A DNA stretch of 13,686 nt from Methanosarcinaceae archaeon. Its GTDB lineage: Archaea > Halobacteriota > Methanosarcinia > Methanosarcinales > Methanosarcinaceae. A program made the position numbers and the translations under genes. The stretch lies in NCBI GenBank assembly GCA_030655675.1, contig JAUSPM010000153.1, forward strand, positions 1 through 13,686, in the 5' to 3' direction. Below the pieces are notes generated by a model. It did not search any database. It saw only the letters and a list, made by a program, of their open reading frames with translations, and had not been told where the DNA came from. This document shows, piece after piece, positions 1 to 6,228 of this stretch (position 1 is its first letter; each line of letters starts with the position of its first letter).

Positions 1-106
1 GGATGAGAGGGTAACAGGTTTAGCTACGGGAACGTGATCCCAAACAAAATACTCGTTATCCCTCTCGACCTACTTAGATAGTAGGTGACAAGATACATTT
101 TTTTGT
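1..106. other. Foldable element, possible 3' end of a structured RNA or mobile element
   Basis: Two hairpins can be drawn. The outer stem pairs GAGAGGG (5-11) with CCCTCTC (60-66) and continues as 12-15 with 55-58 past one bulged base. Nested inside are GTTT (18-21) with AAAC (42-45) and GGGA (28-31) with TCCC (38-41). A second hairpin is perfect: seven pairs, 68-74 with 80-86, around a five-base loop. A run of seven T follows at about 99-105, which would suit archaeal termination on the plus strand. No complete ORF explains this. One reading frame ends at a TGA at 35-37 after the residues DERVTGLATGT, so it could be the end of a protein gene overlapped by RNA, as in TnpB/omegaRNA elements. 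I do not recognise the RNA, and the element is cut by the window edge. Confidence 0.35.
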
Positions 107-260
107 TGCTCTTGCAATAAGGGGTATATACGAACAAATACTAATAATGAAACTGTCAGAAACCATCAAAACATTTGATACAGATGCAAGTTTAACAATT
201 AAAATTGATATAAAAATCCAATAAAGTTCAACTAATAAATCCAAAAATCATCAATCTGAA

Positions 261-518
261 TCATTTTTTGTATATCCTATCATGATGGTCAAAATCAATG
301 AAATAAACATAACCATCATTTATTTTATATGTTAGAACAAAACTCTTCAATATGTGTACTCTTCTTTTTCCCTTATCGGGATACTTCAATGGCTTAAAAT
401 GTTCAGGAAAAACGAGTATTTCAGATATTTTATGTTCAATGGCATTTTTTAGATCTGGGTTTTTTTTACAAGCTTTATTGATCTTCCTTTTACAAATTTC
501 TTCAATAAAGCAATCCAT
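261..518 (-). CDS. RelE/ParE-family toxin (probable mRNA interferase)
   Basis: This 85-residue protein has the layout of RelE/ParE-superfamily toxins: a helical N-terminal half (about residues 1-45) and a C-terminal beta-sheet. The sheet contains KPLK, then KRRVHIL (about 51-57), then SFVLTYKI and the closing VYFIDFDHHDRIYK. That order of basic RVHIL, YKI and final HHDRIY strands is the family signature, and the late His/Asp/Arg/Tyr residues lie where RelE-type nucleases carry catalytic residues. Known members cleave mRNA on the ribosome (RelE) or inhibit gyrase (ParE); which applies here is not decided by sequence. The ATG lies two bases after the stop of the upstream antitoxin-like gene, and its GAGG ribosome-binding site is embedded in that gene's last codons. 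This indicates translational coupling. The C-terminus looks complete. Confidence 0.8.
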   Translation of the reverse strand: MDCFIEEICKRKINKACKKNPDLKNAIEHKISEILVFPEHFKPLKYPDKGKRRVHILKSFVLTYKINDGYVYFIDFDHHDRIYKK

Positions 519-520
519 CT

Positions 521-811
521 TTAATCCTCGAATATATCATCAATGGAATTCACTTTAATAAATTTGCCTTCATCAGCTTTCTTCAATCTATCAATAAATT
601 CTTTTTTCAAAGGAAGGTCATCAACAGGATGCCAGTCAATCCTATCGCAAAATTCCCAGTCCTCATCGCTTAATTCACCTGTTTTAAGGTATTTTTCGAA
701 TGTTGCCCTTTTGAAAACTTCTTCTCTGGCAACTTCAGACCAGTTAATCCAAGAAAAATGTCCCAATTCACTTTTTACATGATCGGAAACAGTTAGAACT
801 ACATTTACCAT
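521..811 (-). CDS. Antitoxin-like protein, partner of the RelE-type toxin
   Basis: This is a 96-residue acidic protein directly upstream of the RelE-like toxin and in the same operon. The N-terminus (MVNVVLTVSDHVKSEL, then INWSEVAREEVFKR) resembles the short N-terminal DNA-binding segment of archaeal VapB/RelB-like antitoxins. Those proteins have a beta-strand followed by a helix with a W-S-E-V-A-R motif. The C-terminal half (from about residue 45) is rich in Asp/Glu and ends in VNSIDDIFED, as expected of a disordered toxin-wrapping tail. The ATG abuts the TAG of the preceding 51-residue gene, and that gene's last codons supply a GAGGGTG ribosome-binding site. The antitoxin role is inferred from position, size and charge. 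No specific named family was recognised with certainty. Confidence 0.7.
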   Translation of the reverse strand: MVNVVLTVSDHVKSELGHFSWINWSEVAREEVFKRATFEKYLKTGELSDEDWEFCDRIDWHPVDDLPLKKEFIDRLKKADEGKFIKVNSIDDIFED

Positions 812-967
812 CTACAACACACCCTCATTTTTGAGTTCTTCAAATCTTTTCAACTCATTCAGACGTTTCAATATTCCCGCTTTCATCACTTCATTCCAAT
901 TTATGTCTGGAAATTCAGCCTTTGTCTTGTTGAATATACTTGGCATTGATACTGTTATTGTAGACAT
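812..967 (-). CDS. Small antitoxin-like protein (51 residues), first gene of the TA operon
   Basis: The frame starts MSTITVSMPSIFNK and continues with FPDINWNEVMKAGILKRLNELKRFEELKNEG before a TAG. The start has a ribosome-binding site AAGGTGA at 972-978 on the minus strand. The frame ends at 812, so its stop is directly followed by the ATG of the 96-residue gene (TAGATG). The N-terminal strand and the I-N-W-N-E-V motif parallel I-N-W-S-E-V in that downstream gene, so the two look like related antitoxin N-terminal domains. The C-terminus is a short charged helix with no long toxin-binding tail. It could be a stand-alone autorepressor, an antitoxin for a lost or distant toxin, or a partial duplicate. 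Good coding character, tight packing and its own ribosome-binding site support a real gene. Confidence 0.68.
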   Translation of the reverse strand: MSTITVSMPSIFNKTKAEFPDINWNEVMKAGILKRLNELKRFEELKNEGVL

Positions 968-993
968 AATGTCACCTTAAGATATATCGGAGT

Positions 994-1015
994 TACAAAC
1001 ATATAAACATTTGTA
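994..1015 (-). promoter_or_regulatory. Promoter of the toxin-antitoxin operon with overlapping operator
   Basis: TATAAA on the plus strand (1002-1007) reads TTTATA on the minus strand, a good archaeal TATA box about 35-40 bases upstream of the ATG at 967. This places the likely transcription start near 978-980, just ahead of the AAGGTGA ribosome-binding site. The TATA box sits inside an inverted repeat: TACAAA at 994-999 and TTTGTA at 1010-1015, separated by ten bases. A repressor bound there would block TBP. Autorepression by the antitoxin is therefore inferred, as is usual for type II TA operons. Confidence 0.5.
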
Positions 1016-1017
1016 TT

Positions 1018-1040
1018 CACAGGTATCTGTGCTTACACAG
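1018..1040. repeat. Alternating CACAG/CTGTG inverted repeats
   Basis: Three five-base units alternate in orientation with four-base spacers: CACAG at 1018-1022, CTGTG at 1027-1031 and CACAG at 1036-1040. The middle unit can pair with either neighbour, giving two mutually exclusive small hairpins. The element lies between the end of larC and the toxin-antitoxin promoter. It could be a terminator hairpin for larC or a further operator for the toxin-antitoxin operon. Confidence 0.45.
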
Positions 1041-1053
1041 TTATTACATTAAC

Positions 1054-2247
1054 CTAAAACCTCTCCCAAGCAACCCCTTCAGCCCTTCGGATAACATCCT
1101 TAAGCGGCACTCCACAAATCTTCGCCACTTTCTTACAATCCTCGAACTCAGCCGAGATATTGAGCAACACGCCGTGTGTATCCTGCGCGATCTTGACAGC
1201 GATCTCAAATTCCTGGCCCTCGATTGTTATCTTAACACTGTCCATACGCCGGTCTGCTATCAAACGATGGCGAGTAGGTATCACGCGAACCCCCAGCGAA
1301 CCGGTCTCAGTGATTATCTTGCGTGCAAGTTTTGATGTGTCATGTGACTTTGCAATAACATGAATAATATGACCTGTTCTGCCTTTTTTCATAGTCGCAG
1401 GGGTTATCGTAACATCCCGCGCGCCCATTAAAAGCAGTTCATCGATCAGGTTTCCAAGCACTTCCCCGGTAACATCATCCACATTGGTCTCAAGAACCTC
1501 GATGTGATCCTGTATCAGTGCATCGTCCACATCAGCCAAAACCGCGCGCAGAACATTCGGATGCGCCGTGTCCGCATCCCCTGCACCGTAACCTACACGG
1601 ATTGGGATGGATTGGGGGAATGAATCAACAGGTGTTGAAAAATGAGACAACAGCGCAGCACCCGTGGGGGTTAGCAGTTCGCGCTCTACTGCACCGCCTT
1701 TGAACAACATCTTACCGGCGCGCAGTATCTCAAGAGTTGCAGGTGCCGGAACCGGCAATATGCCGTGTGCCGACTCAACAAAACCACTGCCAACACTGAT
1801 TGGTGTGCAGTATATCTTTTCCCACTTAAGTTCATGGATCGCAGTACATGCACCCACAACATCAGCGATCGCATCGTTCTGCCCGACCTCATGAAAATGG
1901 ATGTTATCAAGATCCTGCCCATGAACCTTTGATTCCGCATCTGCCATCAGGGAAAAGACTGCAAGTGTGTCAATTTCCACCTTTTCGGGCAGAGATGCAG
2001 ACTTTATCTCATCTATCAGTTCAAAATAAGTGCGGGAATGTTCTTTCCCAGTATTAACCTTAACCTTAACATTGACATTAGCAGCATCAATCCCGCGTTT
2101 TGATACACGATTAACAGAGACTGAAACATCAGCAGCCGATTCCATTGCCTCGCGCACTACGGTTACATCTATCCCAAGGTCGATAAGACTTGCAATTATC
2201 ATATCTCCCGAAGCGCCAGAAAATGGGTCAAATATCAATGCCTGCAT
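1054..2247 (-). CDS. larC: LarC-family nickel-insertion protein (DUF111 / COG1641)
   Basis: This 397-residue protein has the full length of archaeal LarC. Characterised LarC is a CTP-dependent cyclometallase that inserts nickel into the pincer cofactor (pyridinium bis-thiocarboxylate mononucleotide) used by lactate racemase and relatives. Family motifs seen in order are FDPFSGASGDM (residues 6-16), HFHEVGQNDAIADVVG (117-132), HGILPVPAPAT (161-171), LLTPTGAALL (191-200), ETNVDDVTGE (253-262) and MKKGRTGH (286-293). The first ATG gives the canonical short N-terminus and so is the natural start, although no strong ribosome-binding site precedes it. No larB, larE or racemase gene is near. In methanogens the target enzyme of this cofactor is not generally established, so family membership is well supported but the physiological role is inferred. 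It is divergent from cdc48. Confidence 0.9.
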   Translation of the reverse strand: MQALIFDPFSGASGDMIIASLIDLGIDVTVVREAMESAADVSVSVNRVSKRGIDAANVNVKVKVNTGKEHSRTYFELIDEIKSASLPEKVEIDTLAVFSLMADAESKVHGQDLDNIHFHEVGQNDAIADVVGACTAIHELKWEKIYCTPISVGSGFVESAHGILPVPAPATLEILRAGKMLFKGGAVERELLTPTGAALLSHFSTPVDSFPQSIPIRVGYGAGDADTAHPNVLRAVLADVDDALIQDHIEVLETNVDDVTGEVLGNLIDELLLMGARDVTITPATMKKGRTGHIIHVIAKSHDTSKLARKIITETGSLGVRVIPTRHRLIADRRMDSVKITIEGQEFEIAVKIAQDTHGVLLNISAEFEDCKKVAKICGVPLKDVIRRAEGVAWERF

Positions 2248-2382
2248 TAAAAATCACTACCAACCAATAAAGTTGAAACCATATAGTTTTTATGCATTGG
2301 ACGGAATATAAACATCAAATTACATAATTTTATCATTTATACCTACAAGATCAAAAACCAAATTGTTTTTCGGGATGAATTT
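2248..2382. promoter_or_regulatory. Divergent larC/cdc48 promoter region
   Basis: For cdc48, TTTATA at 2336-2341 is a fitting TATA box, with initiation expected near 2364 and a leader of about 19 bases that includes GGGATGA (2372-2378). For larC on the minus strand, TTTATATT (complement of 2305-2312) is the best TATA candidate and would give a leader of some 35 bases. A second candidate, ATAAAAAC, lies at about 2286-2294. No clear operator was seen. Confidence 0.45.
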
Positions 2383-4611
2383 ATGGATGAAATACAGATT
2401 AAAGTTGAAAAAGCACATCCGAGCGACTTCGGACGTGGCATAATTCGCCTTGACCCAAGCACACTTTTAAGTCTTCAGTTGTCACCGGGTGACATAGTGG
2501 AGATCACTGGCAAGAAAAGAACAGCTGCAAAGGTCTGGAGAGCAGATCGGCAGGACTGGGGGCGTGGCATAATTCGAATTGATGGTTTTATCAGGCAAAA
2601 TGCCGGAGTAGGTATAGGTGAGCGTGTCACCATCAAAAAAACAGAAGTTATTCCTGCAGAGCGTATACTATTGGCTCCACCCGAAGGTGTAGATGTGGAA
2701 TTCGGGGAGAACACAAGTGATATTATAAAGCATAATATCCTGAAACGTCCCGTTATCAAAGGCGACGTGATACCAATAGTCAGTTCAATGACCCAGCCAA
2801 TGACAGGTCCGATGGGAAGCGGGCAGGCAATTCCATTGATCGCTATTGAGACCGATCCCGAAGAAGGCATCCTGATCATAAACGAAAACACAAAGATCGA
2901 ACTGCGTCAAAAGCCTGTCAGGGGATATGAAAACGCTGCAAGGGGAATCACTTATGAAGATATCGGCGGGCTCGGAGATGAGATCCAGCGTGTTCGTGAG
3001 ATGATCGAACTGCCACTCAAACATCCGGAGATATTCCGGCGACTTAACATCGAACCTCCAAAAGGTATCATACTATATGGTCCGCCCGGTACAGGAAAGA
3101 CCCTTATAGCAAAAGCGGTTGCAAGCGAATCTGGTGCAAATTTTATCTACATCGCAGGACCTGAGATCATGGGGAAATATTATGGGGAAAGCGAGGAACG
3201 CATCCGTAAACTTTTCGAGGAAGCAACCGAAAATGCTCCTTCCATTATTTTCATTGATGAGATCGACTCCATTGCACCAAAACGTGAAAATGTCACAGGT
3301 GAAGTGGAACGAAGGGTCGTTGCCCAACTTCTGACAATGCTTGATGGATTGGTCGAGCGCGGACAAGTAGTAGTTATTGGCGCAACCAACCGTATTGATG
3401 CGATCGATCCCGCACTCCGAAGACCAGGCAGGTTTGACCGTGAGATCGAGATCGGGGTTCCGGACAACGCAGATCGACTTGAAATATTACAGATCCATAC
3501 CAGAGGAATGCCTCTTGGTGAGGAAGTAGATCTTGAATACCTTTCAAACCATACACAGGGTTTTGTAGGCGCCGACCTTCTGTCACTGGCACAGGAAGCA
3601 GCCATGCGTTCCCTTCGAAGATTCCTTCCTGATTTCAATCTGGATGAAGATATACCACAGGAAAAACTGGAAGAGATAATCGTATCAGCGGGAGATTTCG
3701 AAAGTGCGCTATGGGAGATTGGACCATCTGCCATGCGGGAAGTGCTGGTTGAGATCCCATCTGTCAATTGGACTGATGTGGGCGGACTCGATAATGTCAA
3801 GCAGGAGATTATCGAAGCAGTTGAATGGCCTATAAAAAGACCTGAAAAGTTTGTCGAAATGGGAATTAAACCTCCAAAAGGCATTCTACTATTCGGTCCC
3901 CCTGGTACCGGAAAAACACTAATAGCACAGGCTGTTGCAAACGAATCTAATGCAAATTTCATTAGTATAAAAGGACCACAGATGCTTTCAAAGTGGGTTG
4001 GAGAATCAGAAAAAGCGATTCGTGAAACGTTCAAGAAAGCCAGACAGGTGTCTCCATGTATAATATTCTTTGATGAGATCGATTCAATAGCACCAATGCG
4101 AAACGCAATGTCAGAGGACGGAAAGGTATCAGAGCGCGTTGTAAACCAACTCCTGACCGAACTTGACGGACTTGAACCATTAAAAGAGATCGTTGTTATC
4201 GCTGCAACCAACCGACCTGACATTTTAGACCCTGCACTTTTGCGATCAGGACGTTTTGATCGGCTGGTACTTGTTGGTCCACCTACCCGCCAGGGAAGGA
4301 TCAAGATATTCAATATACACACAAAGGGTATTCCACTCGCAGATGATGTCAATATTGAAGTTCTTGCAGACATGACTGAAAGATATGTTGGCGCTGATAT
4401 TGAATCCGTGTGCAGGGAAGCGGTTATGCTTGCGCTTCGCAAGGACTTTGAAACCAATATCATAACCATGGCACATTTCGAAGAAGCACTCAAAAAAGTG
4501 AGACCAACAATATCTGAGAACATGGTTGAGTATTACGAGAAAATGCAAGACCTGTTCAAAGGCGGCTTGCAGAGAAATGTAGAACCAAGTTCTTATATAG
4601 GATATAGGTAA
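2383..4611 (+). CDS. Cdc48/VAT (p97-like) AAA+ ATPase
   Basis: This is a 742-residue homologue of archaeal VAT/Cdc48, the hexameric unfoldase that threads proteins through its pore and can feed the 20S proteasome. The N-terminal double-psi-barrel domain (about 1-180) has the paired GRGIIR motifs (17-22 and 60-65). Ring D1 has Walker A GPPGTGKT (233-240), pore loop KYYG (265-268), Walker B IIFIDEID (288-295) and arginine fingers in RRPGRFD (346-352). Ring D2 has Walker A GPPGTGKT (505-512), pore loop KWVG (537-540), Walker B IIFFDEID (560-567) and RSGRFD (621-626). All catalytic residues are present in both rings. The tail ends SSYIGYR, close to the hydrophobic-Tyr-X motif used for proteasome docking, except that Gly stands in the hydrophobic position. 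It is followed after 38 bases by a PRC-barrel gene on the same strand. Confidence 0.97.
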   Translation: MDEIQIKVEKAHPSDFGRGIIRLDPSTLLSLQLSPGDIVEITGKKRTAAKVWRADRQDWGRGIIRIDGFIRQNAGVGIGERVTIKKTEVIPAERILLAPPEGVDVEFGENTSDIIKHNILKRPVIKGDVIPIVSSMTQPMTGPMGSGQAIPLIAIETDPEEGILIINENTKIELRQKPVRGYENAARGITYEDIGGLGDEIQRVREMIELPLKHPEIFRRLNIEPPKGIILYGPPGTGKTLIAKAVASESGANFIYIAGPEIMGKYYGESEERIRKLFEEATENAPSIIFIDEIDSIAPKRENVTGEVERRVVAQLLTMLDGLVERGQVVVIGATNRIDAIDPALRRPGRFDREIEIGVPDNADRLEILQIHTRGMPLGEEVDLEYLSNHTQGFVGADLLSLAQEAAMRSLRRFLPDFNLDEDIPQEKLEEIIVSAGDFESALWEIGPSAMREVLVEIPSVNWTDVGGLDNVKQEIIEAVEWPIKRPEKFVEMGIKPPKGILLFGPPGTGKTLIAQAVANESNANFISIKGPQMLSKWVGESEKAIRETFKKARQVSPCIIFFDEIDSIAPMRNAMSEDGKVSERVVNQLLTELDGLEPLKEIVVIAATNRPDILDPALLRSGRFDRLVLVGPPTRQGRIKIFNIHTKGIPLADDVNIEVLADMTERYVGADIESVCREAVMLALRKDFETNIITMAHFEEALKKVRPTISENMVEYYEKMQDLFKGGLQRNVEPSSYIGYR

Positions 4612-4649
4612 AGATACGACTAATAACTATAATTTATGGAGTAATGAAT

Positions 4650-4931
4650 ATGTCAAAAGTGTTTGCAAAAAACCTATCCAGCAAGCAAGTTATGGCGACG
4701 GATGGGACTGAACTGGGTGTATTGTTTAATATAGTGATGGATGTAAAAACCGGTGATCTGGTTAACTTACTTATAAAACCTGATCTGGCGCTCGATACAT
4801 CAAAGTATAAAACAGATGCGCAATACATAATCGTGCCATTTGAAGCCGTCCGTGCGATAAAAGATTATATCGTTGTAGACAAAACACTTGCAAGAGGATT
4901 ATCTGCGGAAGTTATAGAAACGATTGCATAA
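4650..4931 (+). CDS. Stand-alone PRC-barrel protein
   Basis: This small single-domain PRC-barrel protein has 93 residues from ATG 4650, or 95 from ATG 4644. The later start is preferred because GGAG at 4638-4641 is eight bases ahead of it but only two ahead of the earlier one. The barrel signature is visible: FAKNLSSKQVMATDGTELG, then an IVMDVKTGDLVNLLIKPD strand-turn-strand, then QYIIVPFEAVRAIKDYIVVD. There are no membrane segments. PRC-barrels serve as binding modules in photosynthetic reaction centre H subunits and in RimM. Related small archaeal PRC-barrel proteins (CdpB type) take part in FtsZ/SepF division in haloarchaea, so a division role is possible here but is only inference. The 38-base gap to cdc48, with no clear promoter of its own, suggests co-transcription. 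Confidence 0.85.
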   Translation: MSKVFAKNLSSKQVMATDGTELGVLFNIVMDVKTGDLVNLLIKPDLALDTSKYKTDAQYIIVPFEAVRAIKDYIVVDKTLARGLSAEVIETIA

Positions 4932-4955
4932 ATAAATTTTTGGTATTTGTTTAGC
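4932..4955 (+). terminator. Possible T-rich terminator after the PRC-barrel gene
   Basis: A TTTTT run at 4937-4941 followed by further T-rich sequence (GGTATTTGTTT) lies within 25 bases of the stop codon. Archaeal termination often uses such U-rich tracts without a strong hairpin. The assignment rests on composition and position only. Confidence 0.3.
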
Positions 4956-5010
4956 GGATTTGAAATTGTGTTGTAGCGTTGCGGATTAATGAATTGGAAA
5001 TAAAAACGAT

Positions 5011-5180
5011 GCTACCACACGCGCGTAGCGCGGCACCGTTCTTCACTACTACCTTGAATACACATCGAAGTTTCAATCGCTGTCAACACATCTGTTTTTG
5101 TATGGATTGCTATACATAAAAACTGCGTATTTTGTGAATGCGAACGGATGGTAGGTATGGAACGTGCCGCCTGGCGGCGG
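5011..5180. other. Nested inverted-repeat element in the gene-free stretch 4932-5326
   Basis: This 395-base gap holds no credible ORF but has clear structure. GCGGCAC plus GTTC (5030-5036 and 5038-5041) can pair with GAAC plus GTGCCGC (5160-5163 and 5164-5170), giving eleven pairs with one bulge. Inside, CTACC (5049-5053) pairs with GGTAG (5150-5154). Near the centre, GTTTTTGTAT (5094-5103) pairs with ATAC and AAAAAC (5112-5123, two bases bulged) around an eight-base loop. Each end can instead fold locally: CGCGC/GCGCG at 5020-5032, and GCCG/CGGC at 5166-5178. ACACATC also occurs twice (5060-5066 and 5086-5092). GC-rich ends around an AT-rich middle would fit a small RNA or a MITE-like remnant. 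The rest of the gap shows only AT-rich sequence and the promoter candidates for the next gene. Confidence 0.4.
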
Positions 5181-5326
5181 TCGCATTGTTTTTAGTTTCA
5201 GATAGAATAATCACATTTATGCAGCCATCATACTACATCTATACAAATACCATTATTATTAAAAAAATTTCATTTTATCTCCCTAACCATCATCTTTAAC
5301 ACCAATATGTTATATATCTTGTATAA

Positions 5327-6175
5327 ATGGCACCCAAATCAAATACCAACTCAACAAATAATATAACAAGAAAAGGACTGTCCAAAAAGGAAAGTGAAAT
5401 AATCACAGACCTATCTGAAAAACATTTCAAGATCATCACGCTTGCAGATATTCAGAGAGAAAGCAGTGCCACATACGGTACTTCAAAGTCGATCGCATCA
5501 AAACTTGTAAGGAAAAATTGGCTTACAAGGTTGAAAAGAGGCACTTATCTGATAAACCCTCTTTCTGCAGGTAAAGAACCGGCTTATACTGAACATGAGT
5601 TCATAATCGCATCGAGTTTAGTATCTCCCTATTACATTGGATATATGAGTGCACTAAACTATTATGGATTCACTGAGCAGACTCCTTTCACAATTTTTAT
5701 GGCATCTACGATCCGCAAGGGTGAGATGAAGATACACGGTGTGCCATATCGTGTGATCCAGATGAGTGAAAAGAATTTTTTTGGCACGACGACGATTGCA
5801 ATTGAAAACACCAAAGTGAATATATCAACGCCTGCCAAAACCATTGCTGACTGTCTTGATAAACCCCAGTATGCAGGCGGGATACTGGAAATTTCCAAAG
5901 CATTGGATAGCGCCAAAGATCGAATCGATATGGAGGATGTTCTTGCGGCGCTCATTAAAATGAGATCAGGTGCTGGAATAAAACGGTTTTATTATTTAAT
6001 TGATCTGTTATCGGTTTCAATAAATATTAAAACACGTAAATTGCTTGAAATAAACATCACCTCCGGTTTTTCAAAACTTGATCCTCTGGCATCTAAAAAA
6101 GGGACATTTTCCAGGAAATATCGGTTGATCCTTAATATTCCAGAAAAACAACTGGTTGGCGATGGAGAGACATAA
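5327..6175 (+). CDS. AbiEi-family antitoxin / transcriptional regulator (type IV TA)
   Basis: This 282-residue protein resembles AbiEi antitoxins (COG5340). An N-terminal winged helix (about 17-78) includes the typical wing WLTRLKRGTYLINP. A larger C-terminal domain (about 85-250) has EHEFIIASSLVSPYYIGYMSALNYYG and ISTPAKTIADCLDKPQYAGG, both characteristic of the family. In complete AbiE systems this protein represses the operon and opposes AbiEii, a nucleotidyltransferase toxin encoded immediately downstream. Here only a 16-codon stub of a downstream gene remains, so this appears to be an orphan antitoxin. The first ATG is the only early Met. A TATATAT at 5311-5317 is too close to it to be its TATA box, so initiation probably uses an upstream AT-rich element near 5250-5265. 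The first 15 residues are low in complexity. Confidence 0.82.
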   Translation: MAPKSNTNSTNNITRKGLSKKESEIITDLSEKHFKIITLADIQRESSATYGTSKSIASKLVRKNWLTRLKRGTYLINPLSAGKEPAYTEHEFIIASSLVSPYYIGYMSALNYYGFTEQTPFTIFMASTIRKGEMKIHGVPYRVIQMSEKNFFGTTTIAIENTKVNISTPAKTIADCLDKPQYAGGILEISKALDSAKDRIDMEDVLAALIKMRSGAGIKRFYYLIDLLSVSINIKTRKLLEINITSGFSKLDPLASKKGTFSRKYRLILNIPEKQLVGDGET

Positions 6176-6226
6176 ATGATACAATCGACAGAGATTCGTG
6201 ATTTTTGTAGTGCGAATTCGGTTTGA
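6176..6226 (+). pseudogene. 5' remnant of the AbiEii toxin gene
   Basis: An ATG follows the TAA of the AbiEi gene directly (TAAATG), exactly where AbiEii genes normally start. The frame reads MIQSTEIRDFCSANSV and then stops at TGA 6224-6226. AbiEii proteins begin with a similar short helix of the form M-I-x-x-x-E-I-R-x-F before the nucleotidyltransferase fold. No toxin-like sequence follows, because two bases later the stop codon of a convergent membrane-protein gene begins. This looks like the stub left by a deletion. The call depends on position plus a short match, so a spurious small ORF is possible. Confidence 0.45.
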
Positions 6227-6228
6227 AA

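Noticed and set aside
147..224. Plus-strand ORF of 25 codons (starting MKLSETIKTF) with TATATA just upstream
   Set aside because: Too short and low in complexity, no ribosome-binding site, no recognisable homology and no operon partner. It could be a gene remnant but there is no support.
1518..2057. Several short plus-strand ORFs opposite larC
   Set aside because: Overlapping each other in different frames and wholly inside larC; compositions typical of antisense frames.
2059..2075. TTAACCTTAACC tandem in larC similar to the repeat at 8005-8020
   Set aside because: In larC it encodes part of an alternating Val-Lys-Val-Asn strand; the resemblance to the promoter repeat is best explained by chance.
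2475..2891. Minus-strand ORF of 138 codons opposite the Cdc48 N-domain
   Set aside because: Shadow of the conserved coding sequence; no ribosome-binding site or family match.
3180..4523. Long minus-strand open frame of 447 codons opposite cdc48
   Set aside because: It is antisense to a fully conserved AAA+ gene, rich in Ser/Arg/Ile as expected of a mirror frame, with no domain recognised.
5067..5084. TTTCAATCGCTGTC-like sequence recalling archaeal CRISPR repeats
   Set aside because: Only one copy is present, with no regularly spaced repeats anywhere in the window and no cas genes.
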